NCBI GenBank assembly: GCA_017410365.1
Contig: JAFQQY010000035.1
Location: 62,001 to 126,000, forward strand
DNA length: 64,000 nt
Source: Prevotella sp.
Lineage (GTDB): Bacteria > Bacteroidota > Bacteroidia > Bacteroidales > Bacteroidaceae
Direction of reading: 5' to 3'
The notes beneath the pieces were generated by a model, which made no database searches, was not told the origin of the DNA, and saw only the letters and a program-made list of their open reading frames with translations. Positions 8,339 through 18,100 of the stretch are shown here, piece by piece. Position 1 is the stretch's first letter; each line of letters starts with the position of its first letter. The position numbers and the translations under genes were made by a program.

Positions 8339-8585
8339 TTTTTAAAGATGTTAAAGGAGTTATAGGAAGTTATCGCTTCTTTTTAGGAGTTCAGGAGTGA
8401 ATTTAAAAGGAGTGTAGGAGTTCAGGAGTGTAGGAGTGCAGACGGATGCTTGCCATGCAAATGTCTTCTATCTTCTTTTATCTCCTTTTATCTTCTTCTA
8501 CATTCCTCCACTCGGGGAGGTTAGGAGGGGGCTTTCAATCCCTCATCCAATCTCCCCTCTTTCGGAGGGGTTAGGGGGAGGTCAA
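8339..8585. repeat. Composite intergenic repeat, copy 1
   Basis: Modules in order: GGAGTTATAGGAAGTTATCG; 8-bp units AGGAGTGC/AGGAGTGT/AGGAGTTC; the phrase CAGACGGATGCTTG; 10-bp pyrimidine units (TCTTCTTTTA, TCTCCTTTTA); and a GC-rich hairpin CCCCTC...GAGGGG (about 8552-8570). The stop of the next gene (8571) lies in the last module. Confidence 0.85.
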
Positions 8586-9269
8586 CCCTATCGGCTCCGA
8601 AGGACTGCCATGCGTCTCGCCGTCAAATATAATATACTGAGGCAAGGTTATAAGAGTCATGTTCTCTCGGTCATGACACTTGAACCGTATGTACTCGGGA
8701 TCTGCGGATATATCACTGTCGTAATTCAGATAGCTATAGATGCGGAACCGAAGCAACTGCCTGTCTCCAATGGTTACCACCTCACCCTTACCACGCATTT
8801 CCGAACCGGCAAATGCAGCAATAGACATCTTGTCCGGATCAAACGGCTTGCCGTTTATGGTCGCTGTGGCATACACCACCATATCGTCAGAATAGTCGTT
8901 AGCATTCAACACCCATGGAGCCATCACATATACCATGCAGGTATCGGCAAAACCATTGAGAACAGAAACGCCCACTACCGATGTCTCGCCCTCTGCCATT
9001 GCCACCACCGTGTCGTTATAAATAGTAACGACCGTCTCGTCCTCAGATAGGAAAAGCAATTCCCGATTGCTTACCGAGTCGGGAAAGAACACCGGTTCGA
9101 TAACAAAGGTGTCGCCCACCATGACATAGACGGTATCGTGCTTGAAGTGCATGTCGTATGCCACCTGAACATCTTCGTTCAGTTCCATGTCTATTATTCC
9201 GCACGACACAGTGAGCATCGACACTAATGCCATGCAGACCATTTTCGTTATATGCCTTAATATTCTCAT
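8571..9269 (-). CDS. Lipoprotein with bacterial Ig-like (BIG2-like) domain
   Basis: Exported lipoprotein of 232 residues; signal peptide ending in the lipobox LTVSC near residue 23. Residues 45-115 resemble a BIG2 Ig fold: DTFVIEPVFFPDSVSN, then LSEDETVVTIYNDTVVAMAE and GETSVVGVSV match the family's 'value in terms of constants, clear and consistent' strand order. The C-terminal half is another beta-rich domain (INGKPFDPDKMSIAAFAGSE). The last residues (LTSP and stop) are encoded by the downstream GC-rich repeat module, so the native end may have been replaced by repeat sequence. Its place between the fibronectin-III protein and the 793-residue lipoprotein suggests one surface assembly. Confidence 0.75.
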   Translation of the reverse strand: MRILRHITKMVCMALVSMLTVSCGIIDMELNEDVQVAYDMHFKHDTVYVMVGDTFVIEPVFFPDSVSNRELLFLSEDETVVTIYNDTVVAMAEGETSVVGVSVLNGFADTCMVYVMAPWVLNANDYSDDMVVYATATINGKPFDPDKMSIAAFAGSEMRGKGEVVTIGDRQLLRFRIYSYLNYDSDISADPEYIRFKCHDRENMTLITLPQYIIFDGETHGSPSEPIGLTSP

Positions 9270-9279
9270 TGTTCGTATT

Positions 9280-9785
9280 TTTTTTAGGAGTTAATCCTTT
9301 TTAGGAGTGCAGGAGTGTAGGAGTGCAGGAGTGCAGACAATAGCATGACATGCAAACCTTAATCTTTAATCCCTAATCCTTAATCCAATTCTTGGAGTGC
9401 AGGAGTTCAGGAGTGTAGGAGTGCAGACGGATGCTTGACACGCAAATGTCTTCTATCTTCTTTTATCTCCTTCTACCTTCTTCTATCTTCTACATTTATT
9501 AGGAGTTCAGGAGTGCAGACGGATGCTTTTTTTAGGAGTTCAGGAGTGAATTTAAAAGGAGTGCAGGAGTTCAGGAGTGTAGGAGTGTAGACGTATGCTT
9601 GACACGCAATCCCTCATCCAAATCCCCCTCCTTCGGAGGGGCTAGGGGAGGTTTCAATCTCTCATCCAATTCTCCCCTCCTTCGGAGGGGTTGGGGGAGG
9701 TTCCTACCTTCTTCAACCCTTCTCCCCTCCTTTGGAGGGGCTGGGGGAGGTTTCACACCCTCATCTCTCATCCCTCATCTCATCT
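9280..9785. repeat. Composite intergenic repeat, copy 2 with three GC-rich hairpins
   Basis: About 500 bp with no gene. 8-bp AGGAGTGC-type units occur at 9297-9335, 9393-9430 and 9530-9595, pyrimidine 10-bp units at 9450-9495, and three copies of CCCCTCCTTCGGAGGGG or a one-base variant at about 9623, 9676 and 9726. GATGAGGGATGAGAGATGAG-like 7-bp repeats end it and encode the C-terminus of the next gene. Confidence 0.85.
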
Positions 9786-12169
9786 CCTCCAGAGGAGGAA
9801 GCAGGTGCCGTCACCTTCACCACATTCGACTCCGTAGTAGATCTGCCGTCTCGATATCTTATTTTTACATAATACTCTGCCGTCTCACCTGCTGAAAGCA
9901 AACGGTCTTCAAATATGCGGTCTTCTTTCTTTACCGACATAAGGAACTTATGACGCTTGTCGCGTGGTCCCTTGCGATATACACAGAAATACCATTCGCC
10001 CTTATATGGCAGTTTGTCATCGGTTTCCCAAACTATCTTGGTCTTCTTCTCCTTCTCATCGTACATTCCCATCAACTTTATCTGCCAGTCGAACACTTTC
10101 TGACCTTCAAAGCGGGTTGAATAGACAAGACTCAAACCACTTCTGATGCCAGCGTATGAGAACGACTCCATGGCGTATTCATAGCGGTTGCGACGAACAT
10201 ACTCAGGCACGTCGTTCACCTCTACCATATTGCCGGCAGCACGCAACGAGTCGCCATTATAGACACCTATCGTTGTCCACTTCTGTGTTCCTGCCAGACG
10301 GCGCATGAGCACATGGTGCGACACTTGCTGCTCATTACTGCACGCCCAACGCATATATACTCCTTTCACCTGATCAACCCATACAGAGTCTATATGTGGG
10401 ACTGCCGGCTGAATCATACTCGGACGGATAACCTGCAACGGTGCGGTATAAGCACCCTCATTGGTTGAATAGTCAACCGCTCTCACCTTATAATATATAT
10501 ATTTCTGGTTCACATCCACAGCCAACGTATCTACGAATGTCGTATCTCGCAAAAGCGAGTCGCCCGGTATCTGGCGCAACATAAACTGATGAGTGGTATC
10601 GTTGGCAAATGCCAGTTCGTAGTAATCGACATCCATCGACGGTGCCGTCCATGTGAGTCTTACCGTTCCCGCCTTATTGTCGAGCACCTCATAGCGGAAG
10701 TTCTCCGGTGCGTCAGGAGCTGCGAGGTCAGTAACACGCATGATGTGGGTCATAGAATAGCTCACGTTCTGGGCAGAGTCGTAAGCAGCCACTGCCACCT
10801 GACTTGTTGTCAAATCACTTACGTTAACCGTATATACGGTATCGCTAACTGGTATCAGTTCTGGTGTCAGTTCCTTCCACACCGCTTTCTGTTCATCGCG
10901 CGAACGCTGGTAATAAAGAATCTTATAACCTATGAAGTCTGCCTCCATCGTGTCCTTATGGAAATGGAAGTCGGCATACACATCCTTGGAAGGGTCGTCA
11001 GGGTTGCGACGGTCTATGATGATGTATTTCAACTTTGGCGGACGTGGAGCATCGAGGTCGGGCATTGTTGCCACATGATAGTTCTTTGCCTGAACATAAT
11101 CGCCAAAGGTATCATATCCTGATATGCGGTACTCGTAAGTTCCAGCCGTCACATTGTCGTTGATGAAGTTGTCCAACCCCTCGTCGTTTATATCACGCAT
11201 CATAATGAAGGGTTTGTCGTTAAGTTTGGTCCACTCCTTCTCGCCCATTGCACGGCGGTGGATGTCGAACGAAGAAAAACGACTGTTCTGCTCCCACCAG
11301 ATACGCAGTTGGTTTATACCTACCACCGAGTCGCCCATCACAACCTCGTATGGTTCGGCGGTATATTCCTTGTTCTCTATCATTTCGATATAGCCCACTC
11401 GGAACTGCAGATGTCCAGTAGAGTCAAACTCAGCAGGACGTACAATGTATTGATACTTCTCGCCTTTCTTTACGTTCTTGTCAACAAAGCGCATGGCAAG
11501 GTCTTCTGCCACATCCTTTCGCCACTCACTGGCAAGCACAGCCATACCGAAACGGAACTGCTGGTCGCCATGAACATCGAGCAAGGCTCCCATCTCCCCC
11601 ACTCCGTGGCGCGACTGCTCTTGGGTGAAACCGCCCTCGCTGTAGAGCGTACCCATGGCAACGGCAGCCACCGAGTCGCTCTCGGGATATTTGCTGCGCC
11701 ACTGCTCCAGTGTGGCAGGCTTCAGGCGGTAGGCCAATGTGTCCAAGCGCATCATCTCCTCGACCTTCTTGGGCGGTTTGTCAAAAATCGGCATACGGTA
11801 AATATTCACACCCACGGTGTTGAGATACTGCCAACTGACATAGTCCTCTGCTGACCAACGAAGCACAATGCTGTCGCCATAGGTACGGGCAAGCAGATGA
11901 ATGCGGCTCTCATAATTGCGCGGGGTGCTGCTTCGCGGTCCCATAAGGGCTGCTGTATCGCGCACTTCACGAGGCAGATACTCACGGGTGGTGTCCGTCT
12001 GTATCACAAATACCGTATCTTCGGCATCGTACACATCCAAATCCTCCACGTCAATGGAGTCAACAGCCACCGTTTGGAAACTGTCAGCGGGCATCTGCTT
12101 GTGCGACGCTGCTGAAGCGCCCAACAGCCCCATCATCAACAGGAATACTATATTCTTACTCTTCTGCAT
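9761..12169 (-). CDS. Fibronectin type III domain surface protein
   Basis: Exported protein of 802 residues. I place the start at 12169 (MQKSKNIVFLLMMGLLGASA), which gives a clean signal peptide; the longer frame from 12205 overlaps the preceding stop. Several fibronectin-III-like units are visible, for example APDAPENFRYEVLDN...VRLTWTAPSMDVDYYELAF and IVWETDDKLPYKGEWYFCVY. It ends APASSSGGDEMRDER, the last residues being encoded by the repeat that follows. No catalytic motif and no type IX sorting domain were seen. It begins 17 bp after the giant protein gene and is probably cotranslated with it. A structural or adhesive surface role is inferred. Confidence 0.75.
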   Translation of the reverse strand: MQKSKNIVFLLMMGLLGASAASHKQMPADSFQTVAVDSIDVEDLDVYDAEDTVFVIQTDTTREYLPREVRDTAALMGPRSSTPRNYESRIHLLARTYGDSIVLRWSAEDYVSWQYLNTVGVNIYRMPIFDKPPKKVEEMMRLDTLAYRLKPATLEQWRSKYPESDSVAAVAMGTLYSEGGFTQEQSRHGVGEMGALLDVHGDQQFRFGMAVLASEWRKDVAEDLAMRFVDKNVKKGEKYQYIVRPAEFDSTGHLQFRVGYIEMIENKEYTAEPYEVVMGDSVVGINQLRIWWEQNSRFSSFDIHRRAMGEKEWTKLNDKPFIMMRDINDEGLDNFINDNVTAGTYEYRISGYDTFGDYVQAKNYHVATMPDLDAPRPPKLKYIIIDRRNPDDPSKDVYADFHFHKDTMEADFIGYKILYYQRSRDEQKAVWKELTPELIPVSDTVYTVNVSDLTTSQVAVAAYDSAQNVSYSMTHIMRVTDLAAPDAPENFRYEVLDNKAGTVRLTWTAPSMDVDYYELAFANDTTHQFMLRQIPGDSLLRDTTFVDTLAVDVNQKYIYYKVRAVDYSTNEGAYTAPLQVIRPSMIQPAVPHIDSVWVDQVKGVYMRWACSNEQQVSHHVLMRRLAGTQKWTTIGVYNGDSLRAAGNMVEVNDVPEYVRRNRYEYAMESFSYAGIRSGLSLVYSTRFEGQKVFDWQIKLMGMYDEKEKKTKIVWETDDKLPYKGEWYFCVYRKGPRDKRHKFLMSVKKEDRIFEDRLLSAGETAEYYVKIRYRDGRSTTESNVVKVTAPASSSGGDEMRDER

Positions 12170-12186
12170 AAGTCTATCTCTTCTTT

Positions 12187-15100
12187 TTAGTAATTGTAAT
12201 AACAATAACTGTTCAGGTTCTTCTTGACAAGGACAAGCCCTGACGGATCCTTAATCGTGCACCTTACCTTGGCATTGCATGGTCCCATGTTCAGATAAGC
12301 ACGGTTGGAAACGGTATATTCAGCCTTCTTGAAATTATAGGCATTCACTCTATAATAAGTCACATCAACTTCCGAGATGTTATTCCATTGTGGAACAAAG
12401 TCGATGTAGGGTCCTCTGTCAGAGTAGTTGTAGCCTCCAATACGTTTTTGTCCTGTAATCACTTCATAATCCACATCAAAAAGTTTAAACGGATAGTTTC
12501 CAACAAGTCCTAGCAGGATGTCTTCGCAACGTTCCTCCTGTGGACGGGTATAATCCTTCGGTATGCCATCGAAGCTCTTCCACATGGTCACTTTACCACG
12601 AGTGTTGGCGTTGTTGAATTGTGAGCCCCATAGGATTCCCAGCTGATAGTATGGCACCTCTATACGGATATCCGGGTTGCGATCTGAAACGGCCGTGATA
12701 TATACTCCGGCATTTGCCTCCATCGAACTTTCGACAAAGTTGGCATATTTGGAACTGAAATCAATTCCGTAAGTTTGATACCCATAACCAAACAAGTTCT
12801 GCAACCGCCATCTGAAGTTCGAATCAAACTTATCGACAAGGCTATAGACCTCATAAAGGTCATTAACCAAATTCTTTGCTCGCTGTCTTTCGTTACTATT
12901 CGGATTGAACGTGTAGGCACGCTCACGTCCGCCGATGGCATAGTTATACTTCGAGTCTGTCATCACTGGGAGCGGATATTGGCAATCGTTCTTCCACTGG
13001 CTGCCGTCATAAATTGACATGGCCTTCACCTTTTCGTAGTCAGCCATCGAGCCATACGAGGTCTTATATGCTCCTTCGTAACTGCCGCCCCGGTCGTGGT
13101 AGATGAGCGACTGCGCCGTAGTAGCATTGATACCCATTCGTTTGTTGGTCAATTCCCAACCACCCACCAGACCATAATTACTCATATAAGTGATATAGGT
13201 ATAGGGGTCTTGGTAACGTAACGGATTCACACCGTCATCTGCCTTATATTTTCCGTAGTAGGACAGGCCACGAAGATTGACACGAGGCTGACTGGTCTTC
13301 ATCTTCACCTTGTTCAGACGGATACCCACAAATGGTTTTTCATAGAGAGTAGAACCGTTGCTATAGCCAGTGTGATAATAGCCATCCTGACCTGACACCT
13401 GCCAATTAGCAATGTTGGTGGTTTCGGTTTCAATCTTGTTCACCGTTTTATCCACAAATTTTCTCAGATTGGCATTCCACACACGCTGAGTAGTCGAAAC
13501 AGTCTTTGACACCATGTAGTTGAGCTGCAGGCGGTAGTTCTTCCACTTGGCCACCTTGGTATCGAAGGCTGCTCCTGCCACTGTCAGGTTACAGGTGCTG
13601 TCCGTTGTCACCCAATAGGCATCCTTTTCCTCCAAGAACTTCCAAGCTCCATTGACTCTTTGTTCGAGCTTCCAGCGCAACTTTCCTTTCTGGAAAGCCT
13701 GCTTGGAGATATCGGTAAAGAAAGCTATGTTCGGCGACTGTATGTCGGAGAGATAAGCATTGATATAGGTATCTGTCCTCTTCAGTTCGTTGTAATATGA
13801 CGGATAGGCTATCGCCACATACTTCTGGAGGTCTTCTGGGCAATCATCGAGCTTTTCAGCCGCACCGGTGCAGAAGTAAAAGTCCTTGTACTGCTGCCAA
13901 GGCACATTCTCATATTTCTTTTTATTCTCGTTCCACTTCAGCGGATCAACTTCCTGACCGTTTTCTATCTCCTTAGCCCAACCTCCTACACGCAAGCGAT
14001 AATACTTGTTCGGGTTCAGTTGCAGCATGTCTATCTGATGCTGGAAACGGCTCTTGCCTTTGAACTGGAAGCCATAGACTCTGTTATAGTTATTCAGATT
14101 CTGGTTAGGACTGTTGTACTCATATATCATTACAACGTTGTTCATGTCGAACACGAACGTGCGGCTTGCCTGTGCTTTCAGCTGTTCCTTATCGCCGTTG
14201 AAGTCTTTTGCCAGACGGTTCCATTCCGTTTCGTCCAACACACGGAAGTGCTCCTCAATCGGCGCTTCAGTGTTCAGATAAGGCGGAATATAGAACTTAG
14301 GATTGACGGCATTCTCCGCCTTCCATCCCTTAGCCTTTACAGTGTCGCCGATAGAGCAGTCACCGAAGAGCTTGAAGTTGTCGAGAGCATTGCCGTAGAA
14401 GATGTCGCACGGTTCACCACACTCAAACTCAAACCTGCGGTTGATATTTACCAGTCCTGCCAACAGGCGCAACTTCACACGGACATCGCCAGTGAAATAA
14501 GTCGGATTAGGGAGTCCCAATCTAAGCACGCCACCGATACCGGCATCAATGATGTCAATCTTCTTGTCCCAGAAACCAAGGTTGATGTAGATACCAAACT
14601 TGGCATAGAGGTAAGCATAGAGCTGGCCTTCAGCATACCATCCGTTGAATCCCGGTGTTCGCGGAATGTTCATACACGGGACGTTTCCGATATTGCGGAT
14701 GCTGACATCGAATCCGGCCAAAGCGCCGATGTTACCATAGAACAGTCCGAGGTCAACATCGATATATCCCCATGACGAAGCACCCATCATCACACCGCCA
14801 TACACCTGTGCCTGAAAGTCTTTGAGGGCTGCGGTTCGGGCATTGTTAGCCTTGCTGATATCAGCACTCTGCACACCACTACCCTTGGTAGAGCCATCGA
14901 GGAACTGACGGATTTTCTGAGGAATCGGTGGCAACTCGCCGTTACCCGGCAACTCGTTACCTACGCAGAGGTAGGCATTGGCTCCGATGTTCACACTTAC
15001 AATCTTTGACTTGAAGTCAACCAGGATGAACTTGCATCGCAGGTCTTCATCGGGTTGTCCCAGGTAGAGGTGCCATTTGGCCTTGTCCAGTTTCTTTCCC

Positions 15101-18100
15101 TTCTCCTTCATGGTGACGCGGAAGTCGAGCGAAATGGAGACTTCGCCCACTTTAGGCTTTTCGGGCATCGTAGCACCGGGGTTCGAGTCGGCTTTTGAGT
15201 TTGATTTGTCATCAAACGCTGCCTGCAATCCGCCACTGGCGTTGCTTACAGCCTCCTTCATGTTCGCGTTGAGCGTCTTCTGCATGTCTGCCAAATCATC
15301 AGACAGGGCTGTCATCTTCTCACTGATGCCACCAATACCGTCGGCCTTGGCATCGACGGTGATGTTCAAGGCAAAGTATTTATCGATATCATCTTCCTGA
15401 TAAACAATTGTGGCATTGGAGTTTATCAACCCTGACACGGCTTTCATGTTACCCGTAAACATGAATGTGGTCAGACGATCTTTTTCGTTATCATAGACAA
15501 CCGTCATTTCAAAGTTGCCACCCAACATTTCCTTGCCTGCCGACGAAGCGATGCCCAATCCTGCAACCACACCGATAATGCCTTTCTGCGGTTCTACTTG
15601 TGTTGCTGACTTACGAATACAGTTGAAATAGAAGCCGGCTGTGATATCGGTAATGGCTATTGGCGGAATCTGAATACCTGTGCTACTGCCCAAAGAAGCG
15701 AGGAAGTATCCCCAACGGTAATCATCACGCTTATAATAACCGCCTTCTGCCTTTGCCGTGAAGAGGTCGCCAGGCATGACAAAGGTAAGAGTTCCCTTAT
15801 ATCCCTTGCCATAACTGGCATCGTTGCTGGCCGTAAGTTCACCGCTCAGTTTCATGCCGGCAAACGAACTGCCGAACGAAGCCTTGTCGAACTGGGTATT
15901 TTCGTAAGAGAATGAAATCTTCGAGAAATCAAAGTCTTTGGCTACAGCTGTCACTCCCTTCAAACTGGCATTGATGGTCATACCTGCCGTTGCACTAAGG
16001 TCAAGTCCTTCAATCAGCTTCACCATTCCCTCAATGGACATACTCAGCAGTTCGTTCTTGTAGTCGAATTTATATTTGTCGAGAGAGAGTTCAAAAGGTC
16101 CCAGTTTCTTTGACATTGATGCCAACGACCACTGTCCTGTGCTGAAATACAACTGGTTCTTTATGTTGAAGTCCTTACCCTTGTAGAGCGTCAGCAATGT
16201 CTTGGTATCGTCCTTTGCTGTCTGCAACTCCTTGATGTCGTCGAACTGCGACTCCCAAACCGGACAGTTGGCAAGACGCATCTTAGAGAAGTGGATACCT
16301 GGCAGGTCGAAGTCAAGTGGCAGACTGCCCATCTTGCTCTTCATGGCGTCGCCACCGATGGAGAGGTCGCCAGTCAAGAGCAGTTCGACACGTGTCTTCA
16401 ACTCTGTCTTTTCCGGCACAGCCTCAACAAGCATATAACTCAATTTCTTATCAAACTCAGCCGTAGCCAAGAAGAAATCCATCTTCAAATCGTCAACCTG
16501 CTGCACCTTGAAGATATAGGCATAGTTGCCTGCCGGCGCATTCTCTATGTCGCTGACTTTTAGTATCTGACAATTATAGCCAATCTTGCCGTCGAGGAGC
16601 GGCACATCGAACTTGCCACTGAACTTACAATGGTTGAAGTTGTTCTGAATAAAGCTTGCCTGAAGCTTGTCGAGCGAGAACGCCCAACCGCCAGCCTTAC
16701 CAGTCTTGGCAGACAGCACATCATCTGCACCAATAGTCAGCGTAGCACCAGAGTCATCGAAGAACATGTCGTTGGCTGATATCTTCAGACGCTTGTCGCC
16801 AGAAGTACCAAACTCCAGCGACTTTGGCATCTTAACGCTGATTTCCTTGATATAGAGACCTTGCCATGTCAGCACATCACCGGCACGGGTTGTCTTCGAC
16901 TTGTCATAATTGGCCGGGAACTTGCCCATGTGAGCCGAATTACGATAATCAGAGTGGTCATAAACGATGTTCTCCACGGTAAACGTCCATCCAGGAAGGT
17001 CTTCTGCCTGGAATGGGTCCATAGAGACGTTGTCCACCATCCAGTCTTCCCACTCGGCAATGCTTGTCTTAATGTTCAATACTGGATTCTCATCTGTCAA
17101 CACTCCATTCACTTCCTTTTTCAGTCCAGGAATCTTCATGTCAACATCTATGCCGAGCATTTCAAACTCATCGGCATGCCAAGAAACGTAACAGCCGTCA
17201 ACTGGTTTCAATGGGTCTTTAGGAGCCTTGAAAGTGCAGTCGAAATCTGAATCGGGGTCTGTAAGCGTAAGGTCGCCGAGCAACGCCAATGTTCCTGACT
17301 CTGGCAGTATGCGGTCGGGAGAGATACAAAGGCGCGGAGCACCGAACACAAGAATCTGGTCTTGCAGCACATCACAGTCTGGCAGAACAAACTCACCGAT
17401 GAGGTCCATCGTGGCGTGAGTAGCAGCAAACTTCATCGTTGAGATTTGTATGTTCACCGGACTATTCTCTGTCATGCTCTCTGGCAGTGCTATAGGCATA
17501 TAGAGCTCGTCGATATTCTGACTGCCTATGGCATTCCACACATTCTGACCAACCACCACATACTCATAATACTTGCTAAGGTCGAGCTCTTCGGCAAGTC
17601 CCTTTGCCTTGCCCTTAACCTCTTCTGATATATAATCGGCGTATGGTATGGCGGAGTTTGTGAGATAATTGTCTATACCCCAGTCGCTGAACAGTTTTTC
17701 TACTATATCATTGTTGCTGTTCTTGTCGTTGGAATAAGACTTGGCTTCACCAGCAAAGACAACATTGTCGGTATTTATTTTCAGGTCTTCAAACTTAACG
17801 CAGACCATGACCTTCGTGCCGAGCGGATTCCACTCCACACGTCCTTTGCCTTCCCAAGTGTCGTCCTTGCTGCCTTTCTTTATCTCGTCGATGGTCAGCT
17901 CGTACTCGCCTAACTTTACTATCTGACCGGTAAGGGCGTCAGCACTGGCTGTCGTTGGTGTCTCATTCTCTATGTTAACCCTATTAGAGCACTGGAAATA
18001 CTGCTTTGACAGAGCTTCTACTATGGCGAAGTCATATACGTTGAGACTATCGAAATGGAAAGCTACGGTCGAATCGGGCGCATTGGTACAGATAGGTTTT

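Noticed and set aside
9571-9895. Short frames on both strands over the GC-rich hairpins (PPPAPPKEG and SPSFGGARGG repeats)
   Set aside because: They are translations of the repeat module and read open on both strands equally.
14020-14775. 251-codon plus-strand frame inside the giant gene
   Set aside because: Antisense shadow of a very long coding region; no family features and no promoter.
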